A stretch of 61,050 nt of DNA from Actinotignum sanguinis (GCF_003957255.1 NZ_QDIE01000010.1:1-61050), one strand, 5' to 3'; positions 10,196 to 19,460 are shown, counted from the first letter of the stretch. The notes: generated from the letters alone by a model not told the origin. Numbers and translations are program-made.

Positions 10196-10714
10196 ATGAC
10201 TGCCCCAGCACCGGAACCAACCCCAGCACCGCGTTCTTCCACCCGCGCCCGGGTGGAGAAATTGCTGCGCCGTTTACTCAAGGGCCAGACCTTCCGGCAG
10301 TGGCTCGTGGAATTCCTGCAGTTCTGCACGGTGGGGCTGGGGGCCTATATCGTCAATGTGGGTATTTTCAATCTGCTGGCCCATACCGGACTGGTGCGGC
10401 TGCCAGGCGACCAATCCATGACGGCGAAAGTCATATCCGTTACGCTGTCCGTGATTTTCTCCTGGGTGGCTAATCGCTTGTGGACGTTCCGCAGCCAGCG
10501 CTCCACCGAAAAAATGCGTGAATTCCTGCAATTCGTGGCGGTGAATCTGTGCGGAATGGCGATTGAGCTGGGCTGCTTGTGGTTCTCCCGCTACGTGCTG
10601 GATATGCGCTCCCAGCTGGCCGATAACATTTCCTCCAATGTGGTGGGGCTAATTTTGGGCACCGCCTGCCGCTACGTGCTCTACCGCTACGTGGTGTTCC
10701 GGGTGCGCGAGTAG
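10196..10714 (+). CDS. GtrA family membrane protein
   Basis: 172 aa with four predicted membrane helices. The family signature is seen at the start of helix 1 (EFLQFCTVGLGAYIVNVGIF), then SVIFSWVANRLWTFRS, EFLQFVAVNLCGMAIE, and the final GTACRYVLYRYVVFR. GtrA proteins help move or present lipid-linked sugars across the membrane. A 40-residue Pro-rich, basic N-terminal tail is extra. It follows the LCP genes by 20 bp on the same strand and likely belongs to that transcript. The substrate cannot be told from sequence. Confidence 0.88.
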   Translation: MTAPAPEPTPAPRSSTRARVEKLLRRLLKGQTFRQWLVEFLQFCTVGLGAYIVNVGIFNLLAHTGLVRLPGDQSMTAKVISVTLSVIFSWVANRLWTFRSQRSTEKMREFLQFVAVNLCGMAIELGCLWFSRYVLDMRSQLADNISSNVVGLILGTACRYVLYRYVVFRVRE

Positions 10715-10725
10715 CGCCGCGGATT

Positions 10726-11799
10726 TTAGAAACGCCGCCTGCGGGCTCCCACCGAGATTTCCCCACCCGCCGGAAAGACCTTCGCCGGGTCAAGAGCCGC
10801 CGGGAGCGCGGCGAGGACCACCGAAAAAATAGGGGGCCGCGCCTGGGATAATTCCAGGCGCCCGCCATTGCGTTCCGCCAGCTGGCGGGCGAGCGGCAGG
10901 CCGAATCCGGTGGATCCGCCCAGGGAAAATCCCTGGGTGAAAATAGCTTCCACGAATTCGGGGGCAACACCCTCCCCCTCGTCGCTAATATCAATAATGA
11001 CACCCCGGCCGGCTGGACGCGAGGTGACCGTCGTCGTTCCCGCCCCGTATTTCAGCGAGTTTTCCACGCAGGTGGCGATAATTTGGGAGAGCGCCCCGGG
11101 ATCGGAAAGCACCGGGCCGTGCTCGCCCACCGTAAAGACCACTTTCCGGCCCGCAGCCGCGAAAGCCCGCTCCCACTCCACGCCCTGCTGGGTGAAAATA
11201 GGTTGCAGCGCCACCGCCTCCGTGGCACTTTCCTGGGCGCGGGAGGCATGCAGCAGATCGGTTACCACCCCGGTGAGCCGTTCCACCTGTTCCAGGCAGC
11301 GGGTAGCTTCTTCTTTCACGTCCGGATCCTCGCTGAGGTACTGGATTTCTTCCAGGCGCATGGATAGCGAGGTGAGCGGAGTGCGCAGCTGGTGGGAGGC
11401 ATCGGCCGCGAATTGACGCTCAGCGGAAAGCCGCCCGGCCATGCGATCCGCAGCCCGCGCAATCTCCTCAAAAACCAGGTCGATTTCTTCAATTCCCGAG
11501 GGTGCCATTTGCGGGCGCGTTGTTCCCGCTCCCAGCTGTTCGGCAGCGGCGGCCAGGTAGATAAGCGGCGCGGAAATGCGACGCGAGACCCGCATGGCGA
11601 TCCCCACCGCCACCAAAATGGCTACGATAATCGCCAGGATTTCCGCCCCCAGGAAGAGCACCATATCCCGGCGGGCCCGCCCCTCATCAAGGGCATTGCG
11701 CGGGATCGTCACCCCGCCCATAATCAGCGCCGGGATACCGACCAGCAAAATAGCGGCCAGCGCGGTGCGGATCGTCATCCGCAAAGAACGTGCGCGCAT
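10726..11799 (-). CDS. Sensor histidine kinase (HisKA type)
   Basis: 357 aa. Two membrane helices (about residues 9-29 and 47-68) bracket a very short external loop of about 17 residues, so there is little room for an extracellular sensor domain. A HAMP-like segment follows, then ASHQLRTPLTSL with the phospho-accepting His, the N-box VENSLKYGAG, G1 ISDEGEGV and G2 GFGLPLARQLAERNGG. It lies 9 bp after the response regulator gene and is surely its partner. The short loop suggests it senses the membrane or an accessory protein, as in LiaS or DesK-like kinases; this is inference. Convergent with gtrA. Confidence 0.9.
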   Translation of the reverse strand: MRARSLRMTIRTALAAILLVGIPALIMGGVTIPRNALDEGRARRDMVLFLGAEILAIIVAILVAVGIAMRVSRRISAPLIYLAAAAEQLGAGTTRPQMAPSGIEEIDLVFEEIARAADRMAGRLSAERQFAADASHQLRTPLTSLSMRLEEIQYLSEDPDVKEEATRCLEQVERLTGVVTDLLHASRAQESATEAVALQPIFTQQGVEWERAFAAAGRKVVFTVGEHGPVLSDPGALSQIIATCVENSLKYGAGTTTVTSRPAGRGVIIDISDEGEGVAPEFVEAIFTQGFSLGGSTGFGLPLARQLAERNGGRLELSQARPPIFSVVLAALPAALDPAKVFPAGGEISVGARRRRF

Positions 11800-11808
11800 G
11801 GGTTCTTC

Positions 11809-12480
11809 TTAATGTGTTTCGAAACGGAAGCCCAGTCCCCGCACCGTGGAGATATAGCGAGGACTGTCAACGTCGTCGCCCAATTTGCGGCGCAACCACG
11901 AAATATGCATATCAAGTTTCTTCGAGGAGGAGCCGTTTTCGTCCCCCCACACTTCGCTGAGCAGAAGTTCGCGCGACACGGCATCCCCCGCGCGACGAAT
12001 CAGCGCGGTAAGCAAATCAAATTCTTTCGCGGTGAGCGGCAGCTCCACTCCCTCGCGTAGCGCCCGGCGCGCCCCGGTATCCACCGAAATATCTTGGGCG
12101 GTGAGGTGATCATTGCTTTGCTCGGTACGCCGCAGCAGCGCCCGCACCCGCGCCAGCAGCTCCGCGAGCCGGAAAGGCTTGGTGACGTAATCATCCGCCC
12201 CGCTATCCAGGCCCACCACCATATCCACTTCTTCGGTACGTGCGGTAAGAATAAGAATGGGGAAAGTGTGGCCCTCCCCGCGGGCCTGGCGCGCTACCTC
12301 GAGGCCATCCATATCCGGCAAACCGAGATCCAGAACCATAATGTCCACCCCGTTGGTGAGCTGGTCCAGCGCATCCCGGCCGGTAGCAACCAGGTTCACG
12401 GTGTACCCTTCCCGCCCGAGCGCGCGGGCCAGCGGGCCGGAAATAGCGGCATCGTCCTCAACAAGAAGCAAAGTAGTCAC
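11809..12480 (-). CDS. OmpR/PhoB-family response regulator
   Basis: 223 aa. The receiver domain (about 1-115) has LLLVEDDAA, the phospho-acceptor Asp in MVLDLGLPDMDG, LTART and VTKPF. The DNA-binding winged helix (about 130-223) has LTAKEFDLL and VSRELLLSEVWG, ending RGLGFRFE. The GTG at 12480 lacks a strong ribosome site. It is first in a two-gene operon with the histidine kinase. Targets are not visible, but the neighbouring LCP and wall genes are reasonable candidates. Confidence 0.92.
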   Translation of the reverse strand: MTTLLLVEDDAAISGPLARALGREGYTVNLVATGRDALDQLTNGVDIMVLDLGLPDMDGLEVARQARGEGHTFPILILTARTEEVDMVVGLDSGADDYVTKPFRLAELLARVRALLRRTEQSNDHLTAQDISVDTGARRALREGVELPLTAKEFDLLTALIRRAGDAVSRELLLSEVWGDENGSSSKKLDMHISWLRRKLGDDVDSPRYISTVRGLGFRFETH

Positions 12481-12593
12481 ACTGAAAGTCTAAGCTATTT
12501 TCTTTTTTCACTCAGGGCCTTTGCCCAGGGGCGTGAAACCGGGCATAGCCAGCACCGGAATGTTCTTCTCGATACGCGCGAGGGCAGCCCTTC

Positions 12594-14057
12594 TTAATGC
12601 GCGCGGATGCGGCGCAGCTCCAGCACCTCGGTGGCACCCAGCCCCTGGAGGGTAGGAGTGCCCACTGAAATCGTAGTGAAGCGGTTCTCCCCTACCGCCT
12701 TGAGCGCGGTGGCCACCGGCCGCGAGGTGAGAACCGTACCCGGGGAGGCCACATCCGCGAGCCGGGAGGCCATATTCACCGAGGGACCAAAGACATCACC
12801 GAAACGCCCCAGGACCGGCCCCCAGGTGAGGGATGCCCGCACCGCCGGAATTTCCGGGGTATCGCGTAGAGCCTGGGTCACATCGCACACAATATCTGCA
12901 CCCGTGACGATATCGTCCGCAATAAAGAGGAAAGCATCGCCCATGGACTTAACCACGCGCCCGCCCCCGCCGGTAATCACGGCGCGACAGGTGTAATCGA
13001 AACGCTCAATGAACTCCATGAACTGGTGCGACGTCATACGTTCGGTGCGGTTCGTGAAGGACACGATATCGATAAAGCCCACCGCACGCGGGATCTGCGG
13101 GATGGCATCATCCTCATTAATATGGGCGATTTCGGCTTCGGTATGGCGCAGTAGCGCGGCGGCCTGCCGCGACCAGGTATATGCTGCGGTGCGCCGCAAA
13201 AATTCTTCAATATCCGCGAAATGATCAAGCACCCAGCGCCGCGCATCCACCGGCCCGAGTCCACCCGTAGTTTCGGCCAGCTCGAGCAGGGTTTCCACAT
13301 GCCACTGCAGCATGCGATCCACGTTGTGGGCGCTGGCACGCAGCAGCGACGTGAGGGCCGATTCCGTCAGCGGAGATTCCCCGAGCGATTCCGCCATCGC
13401 GCGCATCGCCGCGATATCACCGTCCGTGAAAACACATTCGCTATCTTCATCCACGATGGTGGGGAAACCGAGGGCCAGCCAAAAACGCCGCACGCCTTCC
13501 GTGTCCATTTTGGTTAGTTCCGCCGCCTGGCGCAGGGTATAGCGCGGCAGCCCGCCTTCAAGATGCTCCATATAGGAGGAGAACGCGGTGGGTTCCGTAT
13601 CCGCCGTGGCCTGCGGCTGAGGCGTGGCCGGGTAGCGGTGCGACGACGGCGCCGCTGGCGCGGCGGATTCCGCCACTTTCACGCTGCTCGGGTGCCGGCC
13701 ATCCGCATCCGGGCGGCAGGCCCGCGAGCGCTGCGAAGTGCGGGCCGCTGTTTCCCGGCTCGGCACGAAATTACGGTCCACCGGGGCTTCCATGCGGGCG
13801 GTATGCCCGGGGCGGGGCACCCCGGATTCCGGGCCGAGGGGCAGATCCGCGGCGGTATTACGCCGCAACTGAGCCATATCATCCGCGCTGAGATCCGCGC
13901 TTTCAGCGGGCTGGGCACTACCCCCGAGGAGGTAGGCGATGAGATCGGCGCTGATTCCGGGACCGATACCGGAGCGTTTGCGCGCTCCTCCAGCCGCCTC
14001 ACGCGATGTTTCGGGATGGGGGGCGGGGCGCGGCGCGCTTGCGAATTGCTCAGCCAC
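12594..14057 (-). CDS. Class III adenylate cyclase with N-terminal autoregulatory domain (Rv1264-like)
   Basis: 487 aa; GTG start preceded by AAGGGG. Residues about 1-165 are low-complexity and probably disordered, except for a short ISADLIAYLLGG helix. Residues about 170-320 match the Ad_Cy_reg type of regulatory domain (PRYTLRQAAELTKM, RFWLALGFP, VFTDGDIAAMRAM), which in Mycobacterium Rv1264 makes the enzyme pH-sensitive. The catalytic domain begins near 327: FIDIVSFT (metal Asp), VVKSMGDAFLF (adenine-specifying Lys and metal Asp), FGDVFG (second adenine-specifying Asp) and VNMASR (transition-state Asn and Arg). All key residues for ATP use appear intact. It makes cAMP in the cytosol. No CRP gene is in this window. 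Confidence 0.9.
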   Translation of the reverse strand: MAEQFASAPRPAPHPETSREAAGGARKRSGIGPGISADLIAYLLGGSAQPAESADLSADDMAQLRRNTAADLPLGPESGVPRPGHTARMEAPVDRNFVPSRETAARTSQRSRACRPDADGRHPSSVKVAESAAPAAPSSHRYPATPQPQATADTEPTAFSSYMEHLEGGLPRYTLRQAAELTKMDTEGVRRFWLALGFPTIVDEDSECVFTDGDIAAMRAMAESLGESPLTESALTSLLRASAHNVDRMLQWHVETLLELAETTGGLGPVDARRWVLDHFADIEEFLRRTAAYTWSRQAAALLRHTEAEIAHINEDDAIPQIPRAVGFIDIVSFTNRTERMTSHQFMEFIERFDYTCRAVITGGGGRVVKSMGDAFLFIADDIVTGADIVCDVTQALRDTPEIPAVRASLTWGPVLGRFGDVFGPSVNMASRLADVASPGTVLTSRPVATALKAVGENRFTTISVGTPTLQGLGATEVLELRRIRAH

Positions 14058-14255
14058 ACTAGCCCCTTCCCTTAGCTGTTCACCACCGGCGCGGCGCCGC
14101 CTCAGGTGAGGAGAACAGGGAGCGCCAACCGCCAGCTATAAATAAAGTGCCTTCCATCACAGTATACTAGTCATCCTTGACACTCACGTCCATGTTTTCA
14201 TCCGGGGATTTTGCTGGGAGTGGAGTGCGCGGTAGCCGCGGGCTATTCTGGAGCA

Positions 14256-15932
14256 GTGGAGAATAAACGAGAACACACAGATATTGATGCCCTCGCGGAT
14301 CGCTATTTCCAGCGCGTCCTCGATACCTCACCCGAAACGGTGACCTTCACCGGCCTGCCCGGTGCACCCGAAACCAAGCTTGATGATTATTCGCCCGCCG
14401 GGATTGCCGCACATATGGATAACGTGCGGGAAACCTTGGCTGCCCTGGATCACCTCACGGAGCAGGACGCCATTGATCGCGTGACAGCCGCGGGCCTGCG
14501 GGATCGCCTCGGCCTGGAAATTGAACTGTATGAAGCCGGCGAAGTAGTCGGTAAGCTCAATGTTATTGAATCCCCGGTGCAGGGGATTCGCGATGTTTTT
14601 GACGTGATGGCCCAGGAAACGGCCTCCGATTGGGAAACCATTGCCGCGCGCCTGAGCGATGTGCCGCGGGCCCTGGCGGGATATCGCGAATCACTGGCGC
14701 AGCGGGCGGCCGCCGGCCCCGCTTTCGCGGCCCGGCAGGTAGAACGCTGCCTGGAGCAAGCCCTGGATGCGGCTTCCGATTCGGGGAGCTTCGCGGGACT
14801 TGCCCAGCGCGGGGCGGCCACCGCCCCGGAACTCGCCGGCGCTCTGGAGAAGAGTGCCGCCCAGGCCCGCGCCGCCTACGGGGAACTGGCCGAAACACTG
14901 CGGGGCCTCCTCCCGGCAGCTACCGAAAATGATGCGGTGGGCCGGGATCGTTACGCGCTGCATTCGCGCGAATTCCTGGGCGCCGTCGTCGACCTGGATG
15001 AAACGTACGAGTGGGGTATCCACGAACTGGAGCGTATCGACGCCGAACAGCAGGCTATCGCGCGCGAGCTGTACGGGGAGGGCGTGAGCGTGAACGAAGC
15101 CCTCACCCGCCTCGATCAGGAAGAACGCTACACCCTGCACGGCGTGGAGGAATTGCGGTCGTGGATGCAGCACACCGCCGATGATGCCATGGCCGCTGCC
15201 ACGCAATACTTCGACATTCCCGAGGCGATGCGCACCATCGAATGCATGATTGCGCCCTCAAATTCGGGCGGTATCTACTACACCGGCCCGTCCGATGATT
15301 TTTCGCGGCCGGGCCGCATGTGGTGGTCGGTGCCGGAAGGCGTCACGGAATTCCACACCTGGCAGGAAAAGACCACGGTCTACCACGAAGGAGTACCGGG
15401 GCACCACCTCCAGCTGGGCCTGGCCGTTTACCTCAAGGATCAGCTCAATGCGTGGCGCCGGCAGGCCTACTGGGTGTCCGGGCACGGGGAAGGCTGGGCG
15501 CTCTACGCCGAAGCCCTCATGGCCGAGCTCGGTTTCCACGAAGATCCGGGTGACCGAATGGGGGTGCTCGATTCCGAGCGGCTGCGCGCGGCCCGTATCG
15601 TGGTGGATATGGGTGTGCACCTAGGTAAGGATGCCGGGAAGGTGGCCTGCGGCAAGTTCGGCACCGGCGCCTGGGATCACGATGCCGCCTGGCGTTTCCT
15701 GCGCGCGAATGTGGCCATGGAGCAGTCTTTCCTTTCCTACGAACTGGATCGCTACCTCGGCTGGCCCGGGCAGGCCAGCGCCTACAAGGTTGGCGCGCGG
15801 ATCTGGAAGGAACTGCGCGAAGAAGCCCGGGCCCGCGCAGGAGCCGACTTCGACCTCAAGGCCTGGCATATGAAGGCACTGCGCCTGGGCGGGGTGGGCC
15901 TGGACGTGCTGCGCAGCGAGCTCTCCCGCTAG
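14256..15932 (+). CDS. DUF885 family metallo-hydrolase
   Basis: 558 aa from the GTG at 14256, whose MENKREHTDIDALADRYF matches the usual family N-terminus; an upstream TTG at 14211 is also open. The DUF885 family is mostly alpha-helical, and the probable zinc site is the YHEGVPGHHLQLG motif around residue 380, with a second acidic motif GHGEGWALYAEALM about 30 residues later. These resemble the gluzincin layout of thermolysin-like and M32-type peptidases. The substrate is unknown; peptides or amides are likely. No signal peptide is seen, so it is probably cytosolic. It lies 13 bp before the Maf-NUDIX gene. Confidence 0.82.
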   Translation: MENKREHTDIDALADRYFQRVLDTSPETVTFTGLPGAPETKLDDYSPAGIAAHMDNVRETLAALDHLTEQDAIDRVTAAGLRDRLGLEIELYEAGEVVGKLNVIESPVQGIRDVFDVMAQETASDWETIAARLSDVPRALAGYRESLAQRAAAGPAFAARQVERCLEQALDAASDSGSFAGLAQRGAATAPELAGALEKSAAQARAAYGELAETLRGLLPAATENDAVGRDRYALHSREFLGAVVDLDETYEWGIHELERIDAEQQAIARELYGEGVSVNEALTRLDQEERYTLHGVEELRSWMQHTADDAMAAATQYFDIPEAMRTIECMIAPSNSGGIYYTGPSDDFSRPGRMWWSVPEGVTEFHTWQEKTTVYHEGVPGHHLQLGLAVYLKDQLNAWRRQAYWVSGHGEGWALYAEALMAELGFHEDPGDRMGVLDSERLRAARIVVDMGVHLGKDAGKVACGKFGTGAWDHDAAWRFLRANVAMEQSFLSYELDRYLGWPGQASAYKVGARIWKELREEARARAGADFDLKAWHMKALRLGGVGLDVLRSELSR

Positions 15933-15945
15933 GCCGGTCCTTTTT

Positions 15946-17160
15946 ATGACCGGTGTTACGCACGGGGGCGGCGCGGGGCATACCGCCGCGCTGCCCTCCC
16001 TTCGCCTGGCCTTGGCCAGTCAATCCCCCGCACGCCTGGCCACCTTGCGGGCCGCGGGGGTCGATCCCCTGGTGCAGGTGTCGCACGTGGATGAGGATGC
16101 GCTGCTCGCGCGGGTGCACGGAGGTCCCTCCCAGGGGGTGCTCGCCCTCGCCGCGGCCAAAGCCCGCGATGTGGCCGCCACCCCCGGGCCGGCCCAGCGC
16201 GCCGATTTTGTGATCGGCTGCGATTCCATGTTCGAATTCGAGGGCGAAGTTTACGGAAAACCGCATTCCCCGCGGGTCGCCCGCGAACGCTTAGCCCGGA
16301 TGTCCGGCAACTCCGGGATTCTCCACACCGGGCACTGCCTGGTTCACGTGCCCTCCGGGCGTTCCCTGGCGGGGATTTCCCGGGCCACGGTCACCTTCGC
16401 GCATCTGAGCGAAGCGGAGATCGACGCCTATATCGCCACCGGTGAACCGCTGGAAGTAGCCGGCTCCTTTACCGCGGACGGCCTGGGTGGCCCCTTTATT
16501 GACCGCCTCGAAGGTGATTATCACGGGGTGGTGGGGATTTCCCTGCCGTTGCTACGTTCCCTGGTGGAGCAGCTGGGCCTGTCCTTCACCCAGTTCTGGG
16601 CGCGACCTGCCCGCCCGGCCCTCGGGGTGCTCCCGGAAGCCGCGCAGCGTTTCTTAGCCGATAGCCACCACGGCACGGTCCATCACGGCGCGGATGGTTT
16701 CCTGCTGTGCGGCTGCGGCAAACGCCATTGGGGTATGAACGGGGCGGCCGGTATTGCAGCCTTCCGGCGCCACGCCAGGCACATCCAGATTCTCCTCCAG
16801 CATCGCTCCCCCTGGAGCCACGGCGGTGCCACCTGGGCTTTCCCAGGTGGGGCGCGCGAATGGGACGAGGAGCCCTGGGAGGGGGCACTGCGCGAATTCA
16901 CGGAGGAAACTGCGATCCCCCCGGCGGACCTGAGCCGCGGCGGGGAGCTCACCACCGCGCATGTGGATTGGTCCTATACCAGTTTCGTGGCGCGCTGCCG
17001 CGACGGTATCGACGCGGTAGCCGACGGGGAATCCATGGAACTGCGCTGGGTGAACGTGGAGGATGTCACCTCCTACCCGCTGCTCCCCTCCTTCGCGGCC
17101 ACCTGGCCGCAGGTGCGCGAGCTAGCCCGCACCACCCTTGATTGGAGCGACGGCGCCTAG
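15946..17160 (+). CDS. Maf-type nucleotide pyrophosphatase fused to a NUDIX hydrolase
   Basis: 404 aa. Residues about 18-220 are Maf: LALASQSPARLATLRAAG at the start, FVIGCDSMF, YGKPHS, SGNSGILHTGH and FTADGLGGPFIDRLEGDYHGVVGISLP, all in order. Maf proteins hydrolyse non-canonical or excess NTPs. Residues about 245-400 are a NUDIX domain: WAFPGGARE leads into a box with REFTEET, fitting GX5EX7REUXEEXGU except that the late Gly is Ala. Between them is a short GCGKRHWG segment typical of actinobacterial NUDIX proteins. Both halves seem catalytically complete, so this is a two-in-one house-cleaning enzyme. It overlaps nothing and may be co-transcribed with the DUF885 gene. Confidence 0.9.
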   Translation: MTGVTHGGGAGHTAALPSLRLALASQSPARLATLRAAGVDPLVQVSHVDEDALLARVHGGPSQGVLALAAAKARDVAATPGPAQRADFVIGCDSMFEFEGEVYGKPHSPRVARERLARMSGNSGILHTGHCLVHVPSGRSLAGISRATVTFAHLSEAEIDAYIATGEPLEVAGSFTADGLGGPFIDRLEGDYHGVVGISLPLLRSLVEQLGLSFTQFWARPARPALGVLPEAAQRFLADSHHGTVHHGADGFLLCGCGKRHWGMNGAAGIAAFRRHARHIQILLQHRSPWSHGGATWAFPGGAREWDEEPWEGALREFTEETAIPPADLSRGGELTTAHVDWSYTSFVARCRDGIDAVADGESMELRWVNVEDVTSYPLLPSFAATWPQVRELARTTLDWSDGA

Positions 17161-17176
17161 AGCGGGAACGACGGCG

Positions 17177-17201
17177 CGCGCGGCGCGGCTTGCGCCGCGC
17201 G
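17177..17201. terminator. Hairpin terminator between convergent maf-nudix and fdxA
   Basis: A perfect 10-bp stem (17177-17186 with 17192-17201) with a GGCTT loop sits between the converging ends of the two genes. There is no T-run, so the function as a terminator is inferred from strength and position. Confidence 0.65.
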
Positions 17202-17216
17202 GGAGCCGCCCCCGGC

Positions 17217-17546
17217 TTAGGATTCGTCGTTAACGTTCGCCGGTAGGCCGGCCACATAGGGGTGGTCGGTGCCGGTGGGCCCCAGGCTTTGTGCCCCGCC
17301 CGGGGAGCCTAATTCGGAGAAGAATTCGGCGTTCACGGCGGTGAACACTGACCATTCTTCGGGAACATCATCTTCGTAGTAGATAGCTTCCACCGGGCAA
17401 GCCGGCTCGCACGCCCCGCAATCCACACATTCGTCCGGGTTAATGTAGAGGGTACGATCCCCTTCGTAAATGCAATCCACCGGGCATTCGTCCACGCACG
17501 CCCGATCTTTCGTATCGACGCACGGCAAGGTAATGACATAAGCCAC
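17217..17546 (-). CDS. fdxA: 7Fe ferredoxin ([3Fe-4S][4Fe-4S])
   Basis: 109 aa from the second GTG (17546); the first in-frame GTG at 17555 lies inside the GGAGGTG ribosome site. Cys9, 17, 21 and 25 (PCVDTKDRACVDECPVDC) and Cys40, 43, 46 and 50 (CVDCGACEPACPVEAIYYEDDVP) match actinobacterial seven-iron ferredoxins, which pass electrons to P450s or oxidoreductases. The C-terminal 45 residues after DVPEEW are the usual extension. It is cytosolic. A VanW gene ends 42 bp upstream on the same strand. Confidence 0.93.
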   Translation of the reverse strand: MAYVITLPCVDTKDRACVDECPVDCIYEGDRTLYINPDECVDCGACEPACPVEAIYYEDDVPEEWSVFTAVNAEFFSELGSPGGAQSLGPTGTDHPYVAGLPANVNDES

Positions 17547-17597
17547 CGGTGTCACCTCCTCCTCTACCGTAATCCGCGCTGGTGCCCAGCACCAAAT

Positions 17598-19460
17598 CTA
17601 CTGACCGGGCGCTGGAGCTGGTGCGGGAGCAGGAGCGCCTTCCGGCTGCGGGGCGGGTGCGGGCGGGGTGGCCGGCTGCGGCTTCGGGCAGGTGCGGCCG
17701 TGATCGGGCTGGTAGGTCCAGTCATAGGAAGAATCCTCCACGACCTTATCCCCCAATTTGACGGTGCGGGAAACAGTCACGGTGAATCCGGGATCGCCCA
17801 GGCCCTGGGGTTCGCAATCCGGCCCCTTGCCTTCGGTCATGACCGGCTGGCGGTAATTGCGCGGTTCCGATGTCCAGGTTTCGACGTCGTAATACTTCGT
17901 GGACCAGAGCTTCGTGACCACGTAGCCGCCCTCCAGGTAGGTATCGATGACCGCGCCGTAGGGGGTGGTGTTCTTCCATTTCACGTCAATGGAGCCGGAC
18001 CACAGCGTAGACTCGCGGCCCATAGGGTAGCGGGAAAAATGCTTGGTGTGAGGGCGGTGCTCCACATCTTCGTAACCGGCCAGGTAGCCGATATTAAAGA
18101 CGTTCGTGGCCAGCTGGGAGAGTCCCCCGCCCAGGGCCTCGTTATTAAAACCGTTCATGACCACCCCGGAAGAAACAAAACCTTCCGAATATTCAATGGG
18201 CCCGAGCGCGGCTTCCAGGGAGAAAGTTTCATTGGGCTTGACCAGGGTATCGGTGACTTTCTGAGTTCCGACCCGCAAATTGGTGGTACGCACCGAATCG
18301 CTGGTGAGCGGGGTGGAAATCTCGGAGACCACTTCTTTCACCCCGAGCTTTTCCGCGTCCGCGGTGCTGAAAGCAGCCGGGATTGAGGCTGGGCTCAGTT
18401 CCACGAGGCGCTCGGCGGCAGCGGTGCGCAGCGCGGCAACCTGGGCACCGGCAGCAAGGGCGGCATCGTCAATACCCACGCCGTCCTGGGAAGGAATAAT
18501 CGTGGGGGTGGTGTGGTCCACGATTTCGATACGGGCATCCACACCCGGTTTGAGCAGATCCGGGGCGGCGGCCCGCACCGCATCCCCCAGCACCTTGCCA
18601 TCCAGCTTGAGCTGCAGGGCCGCGCCTTCGGGCACGAAAGATGCCGCCTGCGCCAGGGTTTGCGGGCTGAGGTTCACGGCCCGCTCCCCCACTTTCGCGG
18701 TGAGATCACCGGAGACCAGCGGGCCGGCCAGTTCCGTGCGCGCCTTTTCGGCCGCTTCGGTGCTAATAGCAGGTTCGGACGGCACCGCTTCCAGCTCGAT
18801 ACGTTCCTGGCCGCGCAAAGGCTGCTCAATCAGAGCTGCGCGGGTGGCCTCCGGGGCGACGGCGCGCCCGGCCTGCGCCGGGCTGAGCTGCGCCGTCGTA
18901 CCTTCCATCACGAGGGTGGCATTACGCGCTTCCACGCCGGTAGCCTGACGAATCGTATCCACCTGGGCGGAGAGTGCCGCATCGTCCACGGTGACCCGCG
19001 GGGCGACCTCGCCCCTACCGGTGAGGCGGTGGAAAATCTCCACGGGGTTGAGGGTGAAACCGGTCAGGCTCTCCACCGTGGCCGCCGCGTCCACACCCAG
19101 GGAATAATCACCCGGGTTGACGTTCACGCTGGTGCCCTCCACAACCACCTCGACCGGGCGGGCTACCCGCGCGGCAACCTCGCCACTCAGGTGCTCGGTG
19201 GCGGTGGCGGTATTCATCCCGCCGATCTCGATTCCGGCCACGGTGGTGCCCCGAGCCACCCGATCCGCGCTATACCAGGCATAACCAACATAAGCGAGAG
19301 CCAGGATCGCGATAACCGCGGAGGTAATCCAGGGCCAGCGCAGGGTGCGGCCGGGCTCTACCCGCTGAAATTCGCCGGTATCGAAAGGCGTGTCCGAATT
19401 CGCGGGGCCCGCCGCGGTAGTTTCGGGACCTCCGCTCAGCGGCGTGTGCTCAGATCGCAT
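17598..19460 (-). CDS. VanW family wall-associated protein with peptidoglycan-binding-like repeats
   Basis: 620 aa. A Pro/Thr-rich cytoplasmic tail is followed by one membrane helix at about residues 44-66 (WITSAVIAILALAYVGYAWY). The outside part begins with two or more repeats of the kind GTTVAGIEIGGMNTATATEHLS (PG_binding_4 type), and the VanW domain lies at about 420-560 (LVKPNETFSLEAALGP, GGGLSQLATNVFNIGYLAG, RHPH-like HRPHTKHFSRY). The C-terminus is Pro/Ala-rich. VanW proteins occur with vancomycin-resistance and wall genes, but their reaction is unknown. Its start overlaps the end of the next membrane gene by 25 bp, so the two are coupled. Confidence 0.85.
   Translation of the reverse strand: MRSEHTPLSGGPETTAAGPANSDTPFDTGEFQRVEPGRTLRWPWITSAVIAILALAYVGYAWYSADRVARGTTVAGIEIGGMNTATATEHLSGEVAARVARPVEVVVEGTSVNVNPGDYSLGVDAAATVESLTGFTLNPVEIFHRLTGRGEVAPRVTVDDAALSAQVDTIRQATGVEARNATLVMEGTTAQLSPAQAGRAVAPEATRAALIEQPLRGQERIELEAVPSEPAISTEAAEKARTELAGPLVSGDLTAKVGERAVNLSPQTLAQAASFVPEGAALQLKLDGKVLGDAVRAAAPDLLKPGVDARIEIVDHTTPTIIPSQDGVGIDDAALAAGAQVAALRTAAAERLVELSPASIPAAFSTADAEKLGVKEVVSEISTPLTSDSVRTTNLRVGTQKVTDTLVKPNETFSLEAALGPIEYSEGFVSSGVVMNGFNNEALGGGLSQLATNVFNIGYLAGYEDVEHRPHTKHFSRYPMGRESTLWSGSIDVKWKNTTPYGAVIDTYLEGGYVVTKLWSTKYYDVETWTSEPRNYRQPVMTEGKGPDCEPQGLGDPGFTVTVSRTVKLGDKVVEDSSYDWTYQPDHGRTCPKPQPATPPAPAPQPEGAPAPAPAPAPGQ

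Noticed and set aside
12481-12593. Possible cAMP-CRP sites near the cyclase and elsewhere (TGTGA-N6-TCACA)
   Set aside because: I found half-sites such as TGTGA near 28060 but no convincing full palindrome.
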